NCBI RefSeq assembly: GCF_001279005.1
Contig: NZ_LGCN01000119.1
Coordinates: forward strand, 62,001 to 126,000
Reading direction: 5' to 3'
DNA from: Streptomyces caelestis
GTDB lineage: Bacteria > Actinomycetota > Actinomycetes > Streptomycetales > Streptomycetaceae
Length of the DNA: 64,000 nucleotides
The notes beneath the pieces are model-generated. The model was given only the letters and a program-made list of their open reading frames with translations, had not been told where the DNA came from and searched no databases. Position numbers and translations under genes: made by a program. Of this stretch, positions 40,921 to 50,090 are shown in pieces. Position 1 is the stretch's first letter, and every line of letters begins with the position of its first letter.

Positions 40921-41931
40921 TCAGCCGTGCGCGGTGGCGATGCGCAGCGGCACGGGGTCGGCGGCCGCCGGCCCCTTCTCGTTGAGGCGGGTGATCTCCG
41001 CCCACCAGGAGGGGCCGTCCTCGATATGGCGCAACAGCACCCCCTCGCGCAGCGCCCAGGGGCAGATCGTCACCGTGTCCAGGCCGGTCAGCTTCATCGC
41101 CGTGTGCCCCACGACCGCGCCCGCCAGGCTCTGCGCGGACCGCGGGGCGGAGATCCCGGGCAGCCGGGCGCGTTCGGCGGCGGGCAGGGCGGCCAGCCGG
41201 TCGATCGCCACCCGCAGGTCGGCGCAGGACAGCTCCCGCTCCACGAACGGGCCGTGCCGTCCGGGCGCGGCCCCGCACAGCCGCCCCAGCTGCTGGAAGG
41301 TGCGGGAGGTGGCCACCGCCGTACGGGGCCCCTCCCAGCGGATCCGGGCCGCCACGTCCCGCAGCTGGTGACGCACCCGTCGGCGCAGCGCCCGCACCTG
41401 CTCCGGGGACGGAGGGTCCGCGTCCGCGAAGTACTCGTGGGTGAGCCGGCCCGCCCCCAACGGCAGCGAGGCGACGAAGTCGGGCAGCCGGCCGCGTCCG
41501 AAGGCGACCTCCAGCGAGCCCCCGCCGATGTCCAGCAGCGCCAGCGGCCCGCAGCGCCAGCCCATCCAGCGCCGGGCCCCGAGGAAGGTGAGCTCGGCCT
41601 CCACCTCGCCGGGCAGCGTGCACAGGTCGACGCCGGTCCGGGCCCGGACCGCGCTCAGCACCTCCTGCCGGTTCGGGGCGCCGCGCACCACGGCGGTCGC
41701 GAACGCCAGGGGGCCCGACGCGCCCCATTGCGCGGCGGTCCTGTTCGCCGCGGCGACGGCGTCCACGAGGCGCTCCACGGCTTCCTCCGGCACCGGCTCC
41801 CCGGGCGTGACCTGCTCGGACAGCCTGAGCGGCCACTTCGCCGTGTGCACCGGCAGCGGCGCCCCGTCCGCCGTGTCCGCCACGACGAGTCTGACGGTCT
41901 TCGATCCGACATCCATCACGCTGGTTCGCAT
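40921..41931 (-). CDS. Ppx/GppA exopolyphosphatase-family protein
   Basis: A 336-residue protein of the actin-like ATPase fold that degrades polyphosphate or converts pppGpp to ppGpp. The two phosphate loops are visible: MDVGSKTVRLVV near the N-terminus and LLDIGGGSLEVAFG near residue 145, and FATAVVRGAPNRQEVL is the ridge helix. Only the two N-terminal domains are present, the short actinobacterial form (Ppx1/Ppx2 type). The ATG at 41931 was chosen. It is likely part of the stringent or phosphate-stress response. Confidence 0.87.
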   Translation of the reverse strand: MRTSVMDVGSKTVRLVVADTADGAPLPVHTAKWPLRLSEQVTPGEPVPEEAVERLVDAVAAANRTAAQWGASGPLAFATAVVRGAPNRQEVLSAVRARTGVDLCTLPGEVEAELTFLGARRWMGWRCGPLALLDIGGGSLEVAFGRGRLPDFVASLPLGAGRLTHEYFADADPPSPEQVRALRRRVRHQLRDVAARIRWEGPRTAVATSRTFQQLGRLCGAAPGRHGPFVERELSCADLRVAIDRLAALPAAERARLPGISAPRSAQSLAGAVVGHTAMKLTGLDTVTICPWALREGVLLRHIEDGPSWWAEITRLNEKGPAAADPVPLRIATAHG

Positions 41932-42055
41932 GGCTCGTGGGTACCCGTTTACCGCGCGGAGCAACGGACGGGCCCCCGCACGGGGCGAAGACGCGCCACA
42001 GACGTGACCGGACGGTGACCGTCCGTCGACGTGCGCGCCGCGGACGCCCGGCGCC

Positions 42056-44881
42056 TCACGCCAGCTGCCGCCGCACCAGTTCGTGCAGCCGCCCGCCGGT
42101 GTCGGCCAGGAGCTGCTCCGGCGGGCCCTGCTGGACCACCTTGCCGCCCTCCATCACCACCACCCGGTCCGCGTCGAGGACCGTCGACAGCCGGTGCGCG
42201 ATGACGATCCGGGTCGCCTCCAGGGCCTTGGTGCTCTCGATGACCGTGCGCTGCGTCTCGTTGTCCAGGGCGCTGGTCGCCTCGTCGAAGAAGAGGATCC
42301 GCGGCCGGCGGATCAGCGCCTGGGCGATCATCAGCCGCTGCCGCTGACCGCCGGAGACCGCGCCGCTGCCCGAGACGATGGTGTGCAGCCCCATCGGCAT
42401 CCGCCGGATGTCCTCGGCCAGCCCCGCCATCTCCGCCGCCGCCATCGCCTCCTGAGGCGTGTACGGCTCGCTCCCGCAGATGACGTCCAGGACGGACCCG
42501 GTGAACGGCTGCGCGTGCTGGAGCACCACACCGCACTGCCGGCGCACCGCCGACCGGTCGAGCGCGGCCAGGTCCTGACCGTCGTACAGCACGCTGCCGG
42601 ACACCGGCCGGTCGAAGCCGATCAGCAGCCGCAGCAGGGTGGACTTGCCGCAGCCGCTGGGGCCGACGACCGCCACGAACTCGCCCGGCCGCGCCTCGAA
42701 GGACACGTCGTCCAGGACCAGCGGACCGTCGTCGGAGTAGCGGAAGGACAGCCGCCGCGCCTCGATCGCCCCGGACAGCGGGCCCGGCCGGGTGCTCGTC
42801 GCGCGCACCTCGGGCGTGGCGTCCAGCACCGGCTTGAGCTGCTCGAACAGCGGCAGCGCGGCGACCGCCGAGACGAACGCGCCGGTCAGCTGGGTGACCG
42901 AGGTCAGCACCATGGTCACCGCCGTGTTGAAGGTGAGGAACTCCGCCGCCGTCATCGAGCCGCGCGCCGGTCCGGCCAGCAGCATGAACATCGCCAGCGT
43001 GACCAGCGGCAGGTAGACCGCGCCCAGCACCGCCGTCAGGTTCTTGATCCGGCCGGCCCTCTGCTGGAGCTCACGGCTGCGGGCGAACTGGGACGCCCAC
43101 GCGGCGTACGCGTAGTTCTCGGCCGCCGCCACCCGCAGCTTCGGCAGCCCGCGCAGCGTCTGGAAGGCCTGGTTGTTCAGCTTGTTGGTGAGCACCACCA
43201 GCCGCCGCTGCCAGCGCACCTGCCACAGCCCGAGCCCCAGGAACACCCCCGCGACGACCACCAGCATCCCGATCGCGGCCAGCGCCATCGGCACGCTGAA
43301 CCACAGCAGCAGCCCCAGGTTCACCGCGCCCACGGTGACCGACTGGGCCACCGCCGGGCCCACCCCGGCCAGCATGCGGCGGATCGCGCTGATGCCCATC
43401 GCCGCGCTCGCCAGCTCACCCGTCGAGCGCTCGGTGAAGAACGTGGTCGGCAGCCGCAGCAGCCTGTCCCACACGGCCGGCTGGAGCGTGGCCTCCACCC
43501 GGCCCTCCAGCCGCAGCAGGGTGAGGTTCTGCAGCAGCATGAAGGCGGCGGCCACCACACTGCTCAGGATCACCGCGAGACACACCTGCGCGATCAGCCC
43601 GGTCCGCGCCTGCGGCACGAACTCGCCGAGCACCTTGCCGGTCGCCAGCGGCACCAGGGCCCCGATCGCCACCGTCACCAGACCGCTCAGCAGCAGACCC
43701 GTCAGATCTCCCCGCGTCCCCGCCATGCAGAACCGCAGCAGCCGCAGCGGGCTCAGCCGCCGCTCGGGCAGCGGACGGTAGAACATCACCGCGCGGGGCT
43801 CGAACTCCTCGGCGTTCGCCTTCTCGACCGGCGTCTCGCGGCCGGTCGCGGGGTGCACCGCCACATAGCCGCCCCGCCGCCACAGCAGGGCCACCGGCGC
43901 CCCCGACAGGGCCCGGCGACCCACCAGCGGCCCCACGTCGTCCCGCCACCAGCGCCCCTCCAGCCGTACGACACGGGTCCGTACCCGGGAGGCCAGGGCG
44001 ACCCGCTCCACCGGATCGAGCCGGTCGCCGCCGGCGCCGGACCGCGCGGGCGCGGCCAGCGTGATCCCGGCCGCCCGGGCGACCAGTTCGCAGGCCGCGT
44101 ACGTGGCGTCCGCGTCGGCCGCCGTCGTGCGTCGCCCCGACCGCTCGCCGATGGCGGCGAGCAGCGTCCGGTCGGCCCGGGCGCGGACCGCCTCGCCGGC
44201 CGCGATGCCCTCGGCGGTCCGCGTCTCGTGCGTGTGCTCCAGCTGCTCGATCCACCGGTCCAGCGTGGTCATCAGCCGGTACTGCTGGTCGACCATGCTC
44301 TGCCACAGCGCCGGGTCCACCAGCAGATCGGCCGCCGCCTCCGCCCCGTACAGCGAGCCGTACTGCACGCTGCCCGGCGGCACCTGCATCCAGAACACGT
44401 CGTCGTCGCTGGGCGCGCCGGCCCGCTCCGCGGCCATCGGCGCCTGGAACAGCACCGCCAGACCGCGGCCCGCACCGAGCGCGAGGGCGTACTCCAGCGG
44501 GCTCGTCGTCGGCGGTACGTACTGCGGGGCGCCGTACTCGTCGTACGACCAGGTCTGGGTGCTCGCCGGCCGGTACAGCTCGCGCAGGGCGATCCGGCGC
44601 ACCACGCAGTCCCGCAGCGGGCGCGCCACCAGCGTGTGCGCCGGACCGGCCCCCGGGCCCAGCACCAGCGAGCCCGCCTCCAGCCGGCCCAGATGGTGCC
44701 AGTGGCCCTGCCGCTCGGCGTCCACCGCGAACAGGTCCACGGCGCCGGACGCGATCAGCCACAGCGTCTGCGGCCCCTCCAGGTCCAGCCGGCCGAACCC
44801 GGAGCAGTCGATCGGTGTGCCCAGCGATCCGAGCGCGCCCAGGACGAGGTCGCCGCCCCGGTCCTCGTGCACGGCTGTCAT
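42056..44881 (-). CDS. NHLM-type peptide export ABC permease/ATPase
   Basis: A 941-residue exporter half of the kind found in natural-product peptide export operons with NHLP-type leaders. The N-terminal ~330 residues contain a cyclic-nucleotide-binding-like beta barrel and extra helices, then a six-helix membrane domain (about 380-660) and a C-terminal ATPase (Walker A VGPSGCGKST, signature SGGQRQRLMIAQA, Walker B ILFFDEATSALD). There is no peptidase domain. It starts one base after the stop of the peptidase-containing ABC gene. It probably pairs with that protein to export the 71-residue precursor product. Confidence 0.88.
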   Translation of the reverse strand: MTAVHEDRGGDLVLGALGSLGTPIDCSGFGRLDLEGPQTLWLIASGAVDLFAVDAERQGHWHHLGRLEAGSLVLGPGAGPAHTLVARPLRDCVVRRIALRELYRPASTQTWSYDEYGAPQYVPPTTSPLEYALALGAGRGLAVLFQAPMAAERAGAPSDDDVFWMQVPPGSVQYGSLYGAEAAADLLVDPALWQSMVDQQYRLMTTLDRWIEQLEHTHETRTAEGIAAGEAVRARADRTLLAAIGERSGRRTTAADADATYAACELVARAAGITLAAPARSGAGGDRLDPVERVALASRVRTRVVRLEGRWWRDDVGPLVGRRALSGAPVALLWRRGGYVAVHPATGRETPVEKANAEEFEPRAVMFYRPLPERRLSPLRLLRFCMAGTRGDLTGLLLSGLVTVAIGALVPLATGKVLGEFVPQARTGLIAQVCLAVILSSVVAAAFMLLQNLTLLRLEGRVEATLQPAVWDRLLRLPTTFFTERSTGELASAAMGISAIRRMLAGVGPAVAQSVTVGAVNLGLLLWFSVPMALAAIGMLVVVAGVFLGLGLWQVRWQRRLVVLTNKLNNQAFQTLRGLPKLRVAAAENYAYAAWASQFARSRELQQRAGRIKNLTAVLGAVYLPLVTLAMFMLLAGPARGSMTAAEFLTFNTAVTMVLTSVTQLTGAFVSAVAALPLFEQLKPVLDATPEVRATSTRPGPLSGAIEARRLSFRYSDDGPLVLDDVSFEARPGEFVAVVGPSGCGKSTLLRLLIGFDRPVSGSVLYDGQDLAALDRSAVRRQCGVVLQHAQPFTGSVLDVICGSEPYTPQEAMAAAEMAGLAEDIRRMPMGLHTIVSGSGAVSGGQRQRLMIAQALIRRPRILFFDEATSALDNETQRTVIESTKALEATRIVIAHRLSTVLDADRVVVMEGGKVVQQGPPEQLLADTGGRLHELVRRQLA

Positions 44882-44882
44882 C

Positions 44883-47105
44883 TCATCGCTCCCTGACCAG
44901 AGCCGCGTACGCGCCGCCGCGCGCCACCAGCTCCTCGTGCCGTCCGCGCTCCACGACCGTGCCGTGGTCCAGGACGACGATCTCGTCGCTGTCGCGCACC
45001 GTGCTCAGCCGGTGCGCGATCACCACACAGGCGCAGCCGCGCCGGCGCAGGTTGTCCATCACCACCAGCTCGGTCTCCGCGTCCAGCGCGCTGGTCACCT
45101 CGTCCAGCACCAGGATGCTCGGCCGGCGCACCAGCGCCCGCGCGATCTCCAGGCGCTGGCGCTGGCCGCCGGAGAAGTTCCGGCCGTCCTGTTCGACCGG
45201 GCTGTGGATGCCGCCGGGCCGGCGCACGATCACGTCGTACAGCGCCGCGTCCCTGAGCGCCTCCACCACCGCCTCGTCCGGGATCGACGGGTCCCACAGC
45301 GCCACGTTGTCGCGGACGGTGCCCTCGAAGAGGAACACCTCCTGGTCGACGAAGGAGACGGACGCGGCCAGCGCCCCGCGCGGAATGTCCTCGATGCGCT
45401 GCCCGTCGATCCGGATCACGCCCTCCCACGGCGCGTACAGCCCCGAGATCAGCCGGGACACCGTGGACTTGCCGCTGCCGGAGCCGCCCACCAGCGCCAC
45501 CTGCTGCCCGGGGCCCACGGTCAGGTCGAAGCCGGTCAGCAGCGGCTCGTCCAGCGGGTTGTACCCGAAGGCGAGGTTCTGCAGCTCGACGTGGCCGTGC
45601 AGGCGGCGGGTCGACTCGCCGGCACCCGGACGGCCGTAGAGCGGGTCCGCCCGGAAGTTCTCCACGTCCTTCAGCCGGGCCACGTCCGCCGCGAAGTCCT
45701 GGATCCGGCCCGCGACGCCGTTGAGCCGGGTCAGCGGGGCGGTGAAGCGGGCGACCAGCGCCTGGAAGGCCACCAGCAGACCGACCGAGATGTGCCCCTC
45801 GACCGCCCGCATGCCGCCGATCCACAGGATCAGCGCGCTGTTGAGGGTGGCGAGGGTCGGCGCGACGACGCCGAGCCAGGCGCTCGGCACCCCGAGCCGC
45901 TGCTGCTCCTCCAGCGTGGTGGCGTGCTGCCCGGCCCACTTGCGGAAGTAGCCGTCCTCCCCTCCGGTGGCCTTCAGCGTCTCGATCAGCTGCAGACCGG
46001 TGTACGCCGTGTTGGTGAGCCGTGCGCTGTCCGCCCGCAGCTTCGCCGTACGGGTGGCGCGCAGCCGGACGACGATCCGCATCGCCACGATGTTCAGCAG
46101 CGCCACGCCGATGCCCACGAAGGTGAGCTGCGGGTCGTACGTGTACAGCAGCACCGCGTACAGCACGACCACCACCGCGTCCACGCCCGCCGCCGACAGG
46201 TCGCGGGCCAGGGTCTCGGCCACCGCGTCGTTGGACTGCAGCCGCTGCACCAGGTCGGCCGGGCTGCGCTGGGCGAAGAAGGTCACCGGCAGCCGCAGCA
46301 GATGGCGCAGGAAGCGGGCGCTGGACAGGGTGGAGGAGATCAGCCGGCCGCGCAGCAGGTTGGCCTGCTGGAGCCAGGTCAGCACCAGGGTGAGCAGTAC
46401 GCACGCGCCCATCGACGTGAACAGCACGTCCAGCGTCGAGGTCCGGCCGCCGATCAGGAACTCGTCGATGAAGGTACGGCTGAGCCCCGGCACCGCCGCG
46501 CCGACCGCCACCAGCAGCAGGCTCGACAGCACCACCGCGGGCAGGGTGCCCGCCGTGCCGCGCAGCCGGGCCGGCATCGCGCCGAGCACGCCCGGCCTGC
46601 GGCCGCCCCGGGTGAAGTCCTCGCCGGGCTCCATCACCAGCACGACCCCGGTGAAGCTGCCGTCGAACTCCTCCAGCGGGACGAACCGCCTCCCCTTGCC
46701 GGGGTCGTTGATGTACACCCCGCGTCGGCCGAACCGGCGGCCCATGCCGTCGTAGACGACGTAGTGGTTGAACTCCCAGAACAGGACGGCCGGCGACGCC
46801 ACCTCGGCGAGCGCGGCCAGGTCCATCTGCATGCCCTTGGCGGTCAGTCCGTAACTCCGCGCCGCCTTCAGCAGGTTGCTGGCGCGCGAGCCGTCCCGCG
46901 AGACGCCGCAGGCGATCCGCAGCTCCTCCAGCGGGACATGGCGGCCGTAGTGGCCGAGCACCATCGCCAGCGACGCGGCGCCGCACTCCACGGCCTCCAT
47001 CTGGAGCACGGTGGGGGTGCGGACGGTCTTCGCCCGGGACGTGGGCGCCTTGCGCTTCGGCGGGGCGGCCCGGCGCCGGCCGCGGGTCTCCCGGGCGGTG
47101 GTCAC
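44883..47105 (-). CDS. Peptide-processing ABC exporter with C39 peptidase domain
   Basis: A 740-residue protein combining a C39 cysteine peptidase (about 28-165), a membrane domain (about 180-470) and an ATPase (Walker A VGGSGSGKST, signature SGGQRQRLEIARA, Walker B ILVLDEVTSALD). The peptidase catalytic residues are present: C41 in MEAVECGAAS, H114 in EFNHYVVY and D134 in YINDPGKG, so it should cut leaders after a double glycine while exporting the peptide. The GTG at 47105 overlaps the stop of the fusion-protein gene (GTGA). It is typed as the NHLP/NHLM peptidase-permease-ATPase. Confidence 0.9.
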   Translation of the reverse strand: MTTARETRGRRRAAPPKRKAPTSRAKTVRTPTVLQMEAVECGAASLAMVLGHYGRHVPLEELRIACGVSRDGSRASNLLKAARSYGLTAKGMQMDLAALAEVASPAVLFWEFNHYVVYDGMGRRFGRRGVYINDPGKGRRFVPLEEFDGSFTGVVLVMEPGEDFTRGGRRPGVLGAMPARLRGTAGTLPAVVLSSLLLVAVGAAVPGLSRTFIDEFLIGGRTSTLDVLFTSMGACVLLTLVLTWLQQANLLRGRLISSTLSSARFLRHLLRLPVTFFAQRSPADLVQRLQSNDAVAETLARDLSAAGVDAVVVVLYAVLLYTYDPQLTFVGIGVALLNIVAMRIVVRLRATRTAKLRADSARLTNTAYTGLQLIETLKATGGEDGYFRKWAGQHATTLEEQQRLGVPSAWLGVVAPTLATLNSALILWIGGMRAVEGHISVGLLVAFQALVARFTAPLTRLNGVAGRIQDFAADVARLKDVENFRADPLYGRPGAGESTRRLHGHVELQNLAFGYNPLDEPLLTGFDLTVGPGQQVALVGGSGSGKSTVSRLISGLYAPWEGVIRIDGQRIEDIPRGALAASVSFVDQEVFLFEGTVRDNVALWDPSIPDEAVVEALRDAALYDVIVRRPGGIHSPVEQDGRNFSGGQRQRLEIARALVRRPSILVLDEVTSALDAETELVVMDNLRRRGCACVVIAHRLSTVRDSDEIVVLDHGTVVERGRHEELVARGGAYAALVRER

Positions 47106-47908
47106 GGCAGCAGCCAGTCGACGGGGCGCCGGTCGGCCAGCCGGATCGAACCCGTGGCCAGGGTCATCGAGGTCAGCTCGAACGGCGGTCCCTCCGCGGA
47201 GGACCACGCGTACCCGCTCTTCGTGCCCGACGACTTCTTCAGCTCGACCGTGACCGCCACCGGCCTGCCCTCCGCGGTGAACTGCTCGCCCAGTTGGCCG
47301 TCCCCGAGGAACGCGGCGATCTGCCGGGGGGACTGCGCCGAACGGTCCACCGACTTCACCTCGCCGTGCAGCACGCCGTACTCCTGGCTCGGCACCGACT
47401 GCACCGTCAGGTCGACGGAGGCGTGCGCGGGGATGCCGGCGGCGCTCTCGGCGGGGACGTACACCGTCGCGTACAGCGGGGCCCCGGCGCGGGTGACCTT
47501 CTCCACGGCGGCGACGTCCGCCCCGGTGGAGATGATCTGCCCGACGTCGGCCGCGAGCGTGGTGACCCGTCCCGCGTCGAGGGTGCGGACGACCTCGTCG
47601 CCCCGTTCGGTGCCGACCTCCAGGACGGGGGAGCCGGCGGGCAGCCGCTCACCCTCCTTCGCGAGGACGGCGGTGACCTGGCCGGCGACGGGGCTCTGCA
47701 GGACGTAACTGCCCTGCCCGTACGTGAGGACGGCGGGCGCGCTGACCGTGGAGGACACCGAACCGGTCACCGCCCACACCGACGCGGCCGCCATCGCGAC
47801 CACCGTCACCGACAGCACCAGCCGGCCCTGCGGGCGCGCGAAGCGCACCGGGAGGTCGAGCTCCTCCGGTGACTGGACCCTGGCGAGGGCCTGTTGACGG
47901 AACTGCAC
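47102..47908 (-). CDS. Periplasmic/extracellular adaptor (HlyD-like) of the peptide exporter
   Basis: A 268-residue membrane-fusion-type protein with one N-terminal membrane helix (RLVLSVTVVAMAAASVWAV) and a lipoyl-like beta domain (YVLQSPVAGQVTAVLAKEGERL) that is typical of HlyD-family adaptors in NHLM operons. It would connect the two ABC proteins to the cell wall side. It is first of the three transporter genes, downstream of the precursor gene and of a strong hairpin. Confidence 0.85.
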   Translation of the reverse strand: MQFRQQALARVQSPEELDLPVRFARPQGRLVLSVTVVAMAAASVWAVTGSVSSTVSAPAVLTYGQGSYVLQSPVAGQVTAVLAKEGERLPAGSPVLEVGTERGDEVVRTLDAGRVTTLAADVGQIISTGADVAAVEKVTRAGAPLYATVYVPAESAAGIPAHASVDLTVQSVPSQEYGVLHGEVKSVDRSAQSPRQIAAFLGDGQLGEQFTAEGRPVAVTVELKKSSGTKSGYAWSSAEGPPFELTSMTLATGSIRLADRRPVDWLLP

Positions 47909-47964
47909 GGGTCTTCCCCCACCTGCGTGAACTGTGCGACGTGACGCGTGGACCGTGGAGGCGT

Positions 47965-48005
47965 CGCGAGGTCCCGGAGCCGGGGAGCGGCTCCGGGACC
48001 TCGCG
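47965..48005 (-). terminator. Strong hairpin between precursor and exporter genes
   Basis: A perfect 17-base stem (47965-47981 with 47989-48005) around a 7-base loop, 15 bases after the precursor stop. Both flanking genes are on the minus strand, so it sits inside the operon and could act as an attenuator that gives much more precursor mRNA than exporter mRNA, or stabilise the precursor mRNA end. Confidence 0.75.
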
Positions 48006-48020
48006 GCACGGGGGGCGCGA

Positions 48021-48236
48021 TCAGAGACCGGCGACCAGGTTCGTGACCGGCGCGGTGTTCAGGCCGGTGGCGCCCTCGACGGTGCCGACGACCGTGTCGA
48101 CCAGGCCGGAGACCGGGGCGATGCCGTCCACCGCGCCCGTGAGGGTGTTCACGGCGTTCACGGACAGGCCGCCGGAGACGTTGTCGAGGTCGGCGTCGGA
48201 GATCTCGGCGGTCTCGACCCGGGGGGTGGAGTTCAT
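48021..48236 (-). CDS. Double-glycine leader peptide precursor without cysteine
   Basis: A 71-residue precursor. The leader (1-23) ends DADLDNVSGG, the typical site for a C39 peptidase. The core (24-71, 48 residues) is rich in V, G, A, T and L, contains the repeated pattern APVSGLV / APVTNLV, and has no Cys, Lys, Arg, Phe, Tyr, Trp or His; its charge is acidic. The start ATG has GAAGGGAAG upstream. It is followed by an operon for peptidase-containing ABC export. Without cysteine it cannot form lanthionine or disulfide, and no modifying enzyme gene is near, so the mature product may be an unmodified peptide. Similar genes have been called type A2 lantipeptides, which the sequence does not support. 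Confidence 0.82.
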   Translation of the reverse strand: MNSTPRVETAEISDADLDNVSGGLSVNAVNTLTGAVDGIAPVSGLVDTVVGTVEGATGLNTAPVTNLVAGL

Positions 48237-48801
48237 GGGGGAACTTCCCTTCGTATGGATGCTTCACAGGGGGAACGGCCTCTCCGGTGACGGAGGAAGG
48301 CCGCGACCGCGGGCGCCGGACGCCCGTCGCTGGGAGCCCCTGGCGGCCCCGCGGTGCGATGGATCAAAGCACGCGGTGGGCGCGGGTTTCCACTCGACCA
48401 AACCTCTGACCAGGCAACTTGCGCCCCACGGGGGTCCAGGCGTGCAGACGCGGGCACGGCTCGGCGGCGACTTCTTCACATGCCCCACCGCATCGACCCG
48501 TCCGGCCGCTTGCGCCCCGGTGACCGGAATCCGGCACACCTGCCCCAAAGGCGTACCCCGGTCCGCCGGCCTGTGGACGAACCCCGGCTCCGGTGACCGG
48601 GTTGGGCATGCGATGTGCAGATTCACTGAAGCCGGGATTCCGCCGCGTGGCGGCTACCCGGCGCTCACGAACGGCTTCCGAGCGTGATCGACCGGACGGG
48701 ATTGAACGCCCTTCGCGGCCCGTGCGTACCCACAGCCGTCCAGGCGCCCCACATCCGCCGAGCACCGGCGCGACTCCGGTCCCCCCAGGAGGTCGAGAAG
48801 G
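48237..48801. other. 565-base divergent promoter region
   Basis: Separates the precursor gene (minus) from the S1 protease gene (plus). No coding sequence is convincing. It must hold the promoters of both; no clear -10/-35 pair or palindrome was found. Confidence 0.5.
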
Positions 48802-50025
48802 TTGAGTCACAAGCGAATTCCGAAGCGCAAGGCCGCGATAGCGGCGGGCGGTGCGGTGGCGCTCGGCGCCGCCGCGTTCCTGCTCCCCCACGCGAACGCC
48901 TCCCAGGACGGCGCGTCGGACGCCGCGGCGGCGGCTCCGAGGACCCTGAAGGCGGGCGACGCCTCGGATCTCGCCTCGCGGCTCGCCGGGCTCCTCGGCG
49001 ACGCGTTCGCCGGCTCCTACTACGACGGCGAGAACAAGCAGCTCGTCGTCAACGTCGTGCCGGGCGACGACGACAACGTGATCGCGCGGGCCGAGAAGGC
49101 GGGTGCGGCCGTCCGCGAGGTCGACAACAGCATGACCGACCTGGAGGCCGGGGCGCGGACGCTGAAGTCGCAGGCGACCATCCCGGGGACCTCATGGGCC
49201 GTCGACCCGCGCACCAACAAGATCCTCGTCACCGCGGACAGCACGGTGACCGGGGACAAGTGGGACCGGCTGGAGTCCACCGTCGAGAGCCTCGGCTCCG
49301 GCATGGCGACCATCAGGAAGTCCGCGGGCGCCTTCAGGACGTTCGCGTCCGGCGGCGACGCCATCTTCTCCGGCGGTGCGCGCTGCTCCCTCGGCTTCAA
49401 TGTCACCGCGGGCGACGGTTCCCCGGCGTTCCTGACGGCCGGTCACTGCGGTGTCGCGGCCGAGCAGTGGTCCGACGCGCAGGGCGGGCAGCCGATCGCC
49501 ACGGTCGACCAGGCGGTCTTCCCCGGCGCGGGCGACTTCGCGCTCGTCACGTACGACGACCCCGCCACCGTCGCGCCGAGCGAGGTCGACCTCGGTGACC
49601 AGACCCTCGCCGTCTCCCGGGCGGCGGAGGCCACCGTCGGCCAGGAGGTGTTCCGGATGGGCAGCACCACCGGCCTCGCCGACGGCCAGGTGCTCGCCCT
49701 GAACGCCACGGTGAACTACCCGGAGGGAACGGTCACCGGCCTCATCCAGACGAACGTCTGCGCCGAGCCCGGTGACAGCGGCGGCTCGATGTTCACCCGG
49801 GACGGCCTTGCCGTCGGCCTGACCTCGGGCGGCAGCGGCGACTGCACCTCGGGCGGCGAGACGTTCTTCCAGCCGGTCACCACGGCCCTGGAGGCGGTCG
49901 GCGCGACCCTCGGCGCGGAAGGCGGCGTGGGCGCCGGCGGCGACCAGGCGGGCGCCGACGCGGGCGCCGGGGACGCGGTGGACCAGGGCGCCGGGGACGA
50001 CTCCGGCCCGACCGGAACCCACTGA
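48802..50025 (+). CDS. Secreted S1-family serine protease with pro-region
   Basis: A 407-residue secreted, chymotrypsin-like protease of the streptogrisin/alpha-lytic type. A signal peptide (AAIAAGGAVALGAAAFLL), a pro-region (about 45-185) that normally assists folding, and the protease domain with H215 (TAGHCG), D245 (GAGDFALVT) and S326 (EPGDSGGS). The C-terminus is a Gly/Asp/Ala-rich tail of about 35 residues. The start is TTG 48802, nine bases after AGGAGG. It lies opposite the precursor gene and could act on the exported peptide, but that is only suggested by position. Confidence 0.9.
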   Translation: MSHKRIPKRKAAIAAGGAVALGAAAFLLPHANASQDGASDAAAAAPRTLKAGDASDLASRLAGLLGDAFAGSYYDGENKQLVVNVVPGDDDNVIARAEKAGAAVREVDNSMTDLEAGARTLKSQATIPGTSWAVDPRTNKILVTADSTVTGDKWDRLESTVESLGSGMATIRKSAGAFRTFASGGDAIFSGGARCSLGFNVTAGDGSPAFLTAGHCGVAAEQWSDAQGGQPIATVDQAVFPGAGDFALVTYDDPATVAPSEVDLGDQTLAVSRAAEATVGQEVFRMGSTTGLADGQVLALNATVNYPEGTVTGLIQTNVCAEPGDSGGSMFTRDGLAVGLTSGGSGDCTSGGETFFQPVTTALEAVGATLGAEGGVGAGGDQAGADAGAGDAVDQGAGDDSGPTGTH

Positions 50026-50090
50026 CGCTCCGGTCCGGGTATCCCCTCCGGCCGGGCCCCGCCCCCCACGGGTGGCGGCGCCCGGCCGCG

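Noticed and set aside
48021..48236. Call of the precursor as a type A2 lanthipeptide
   Set aside because: The core has no cysteine at all and no LanM or other synthetase gene is in the window, so lanthionine rings cannot form.
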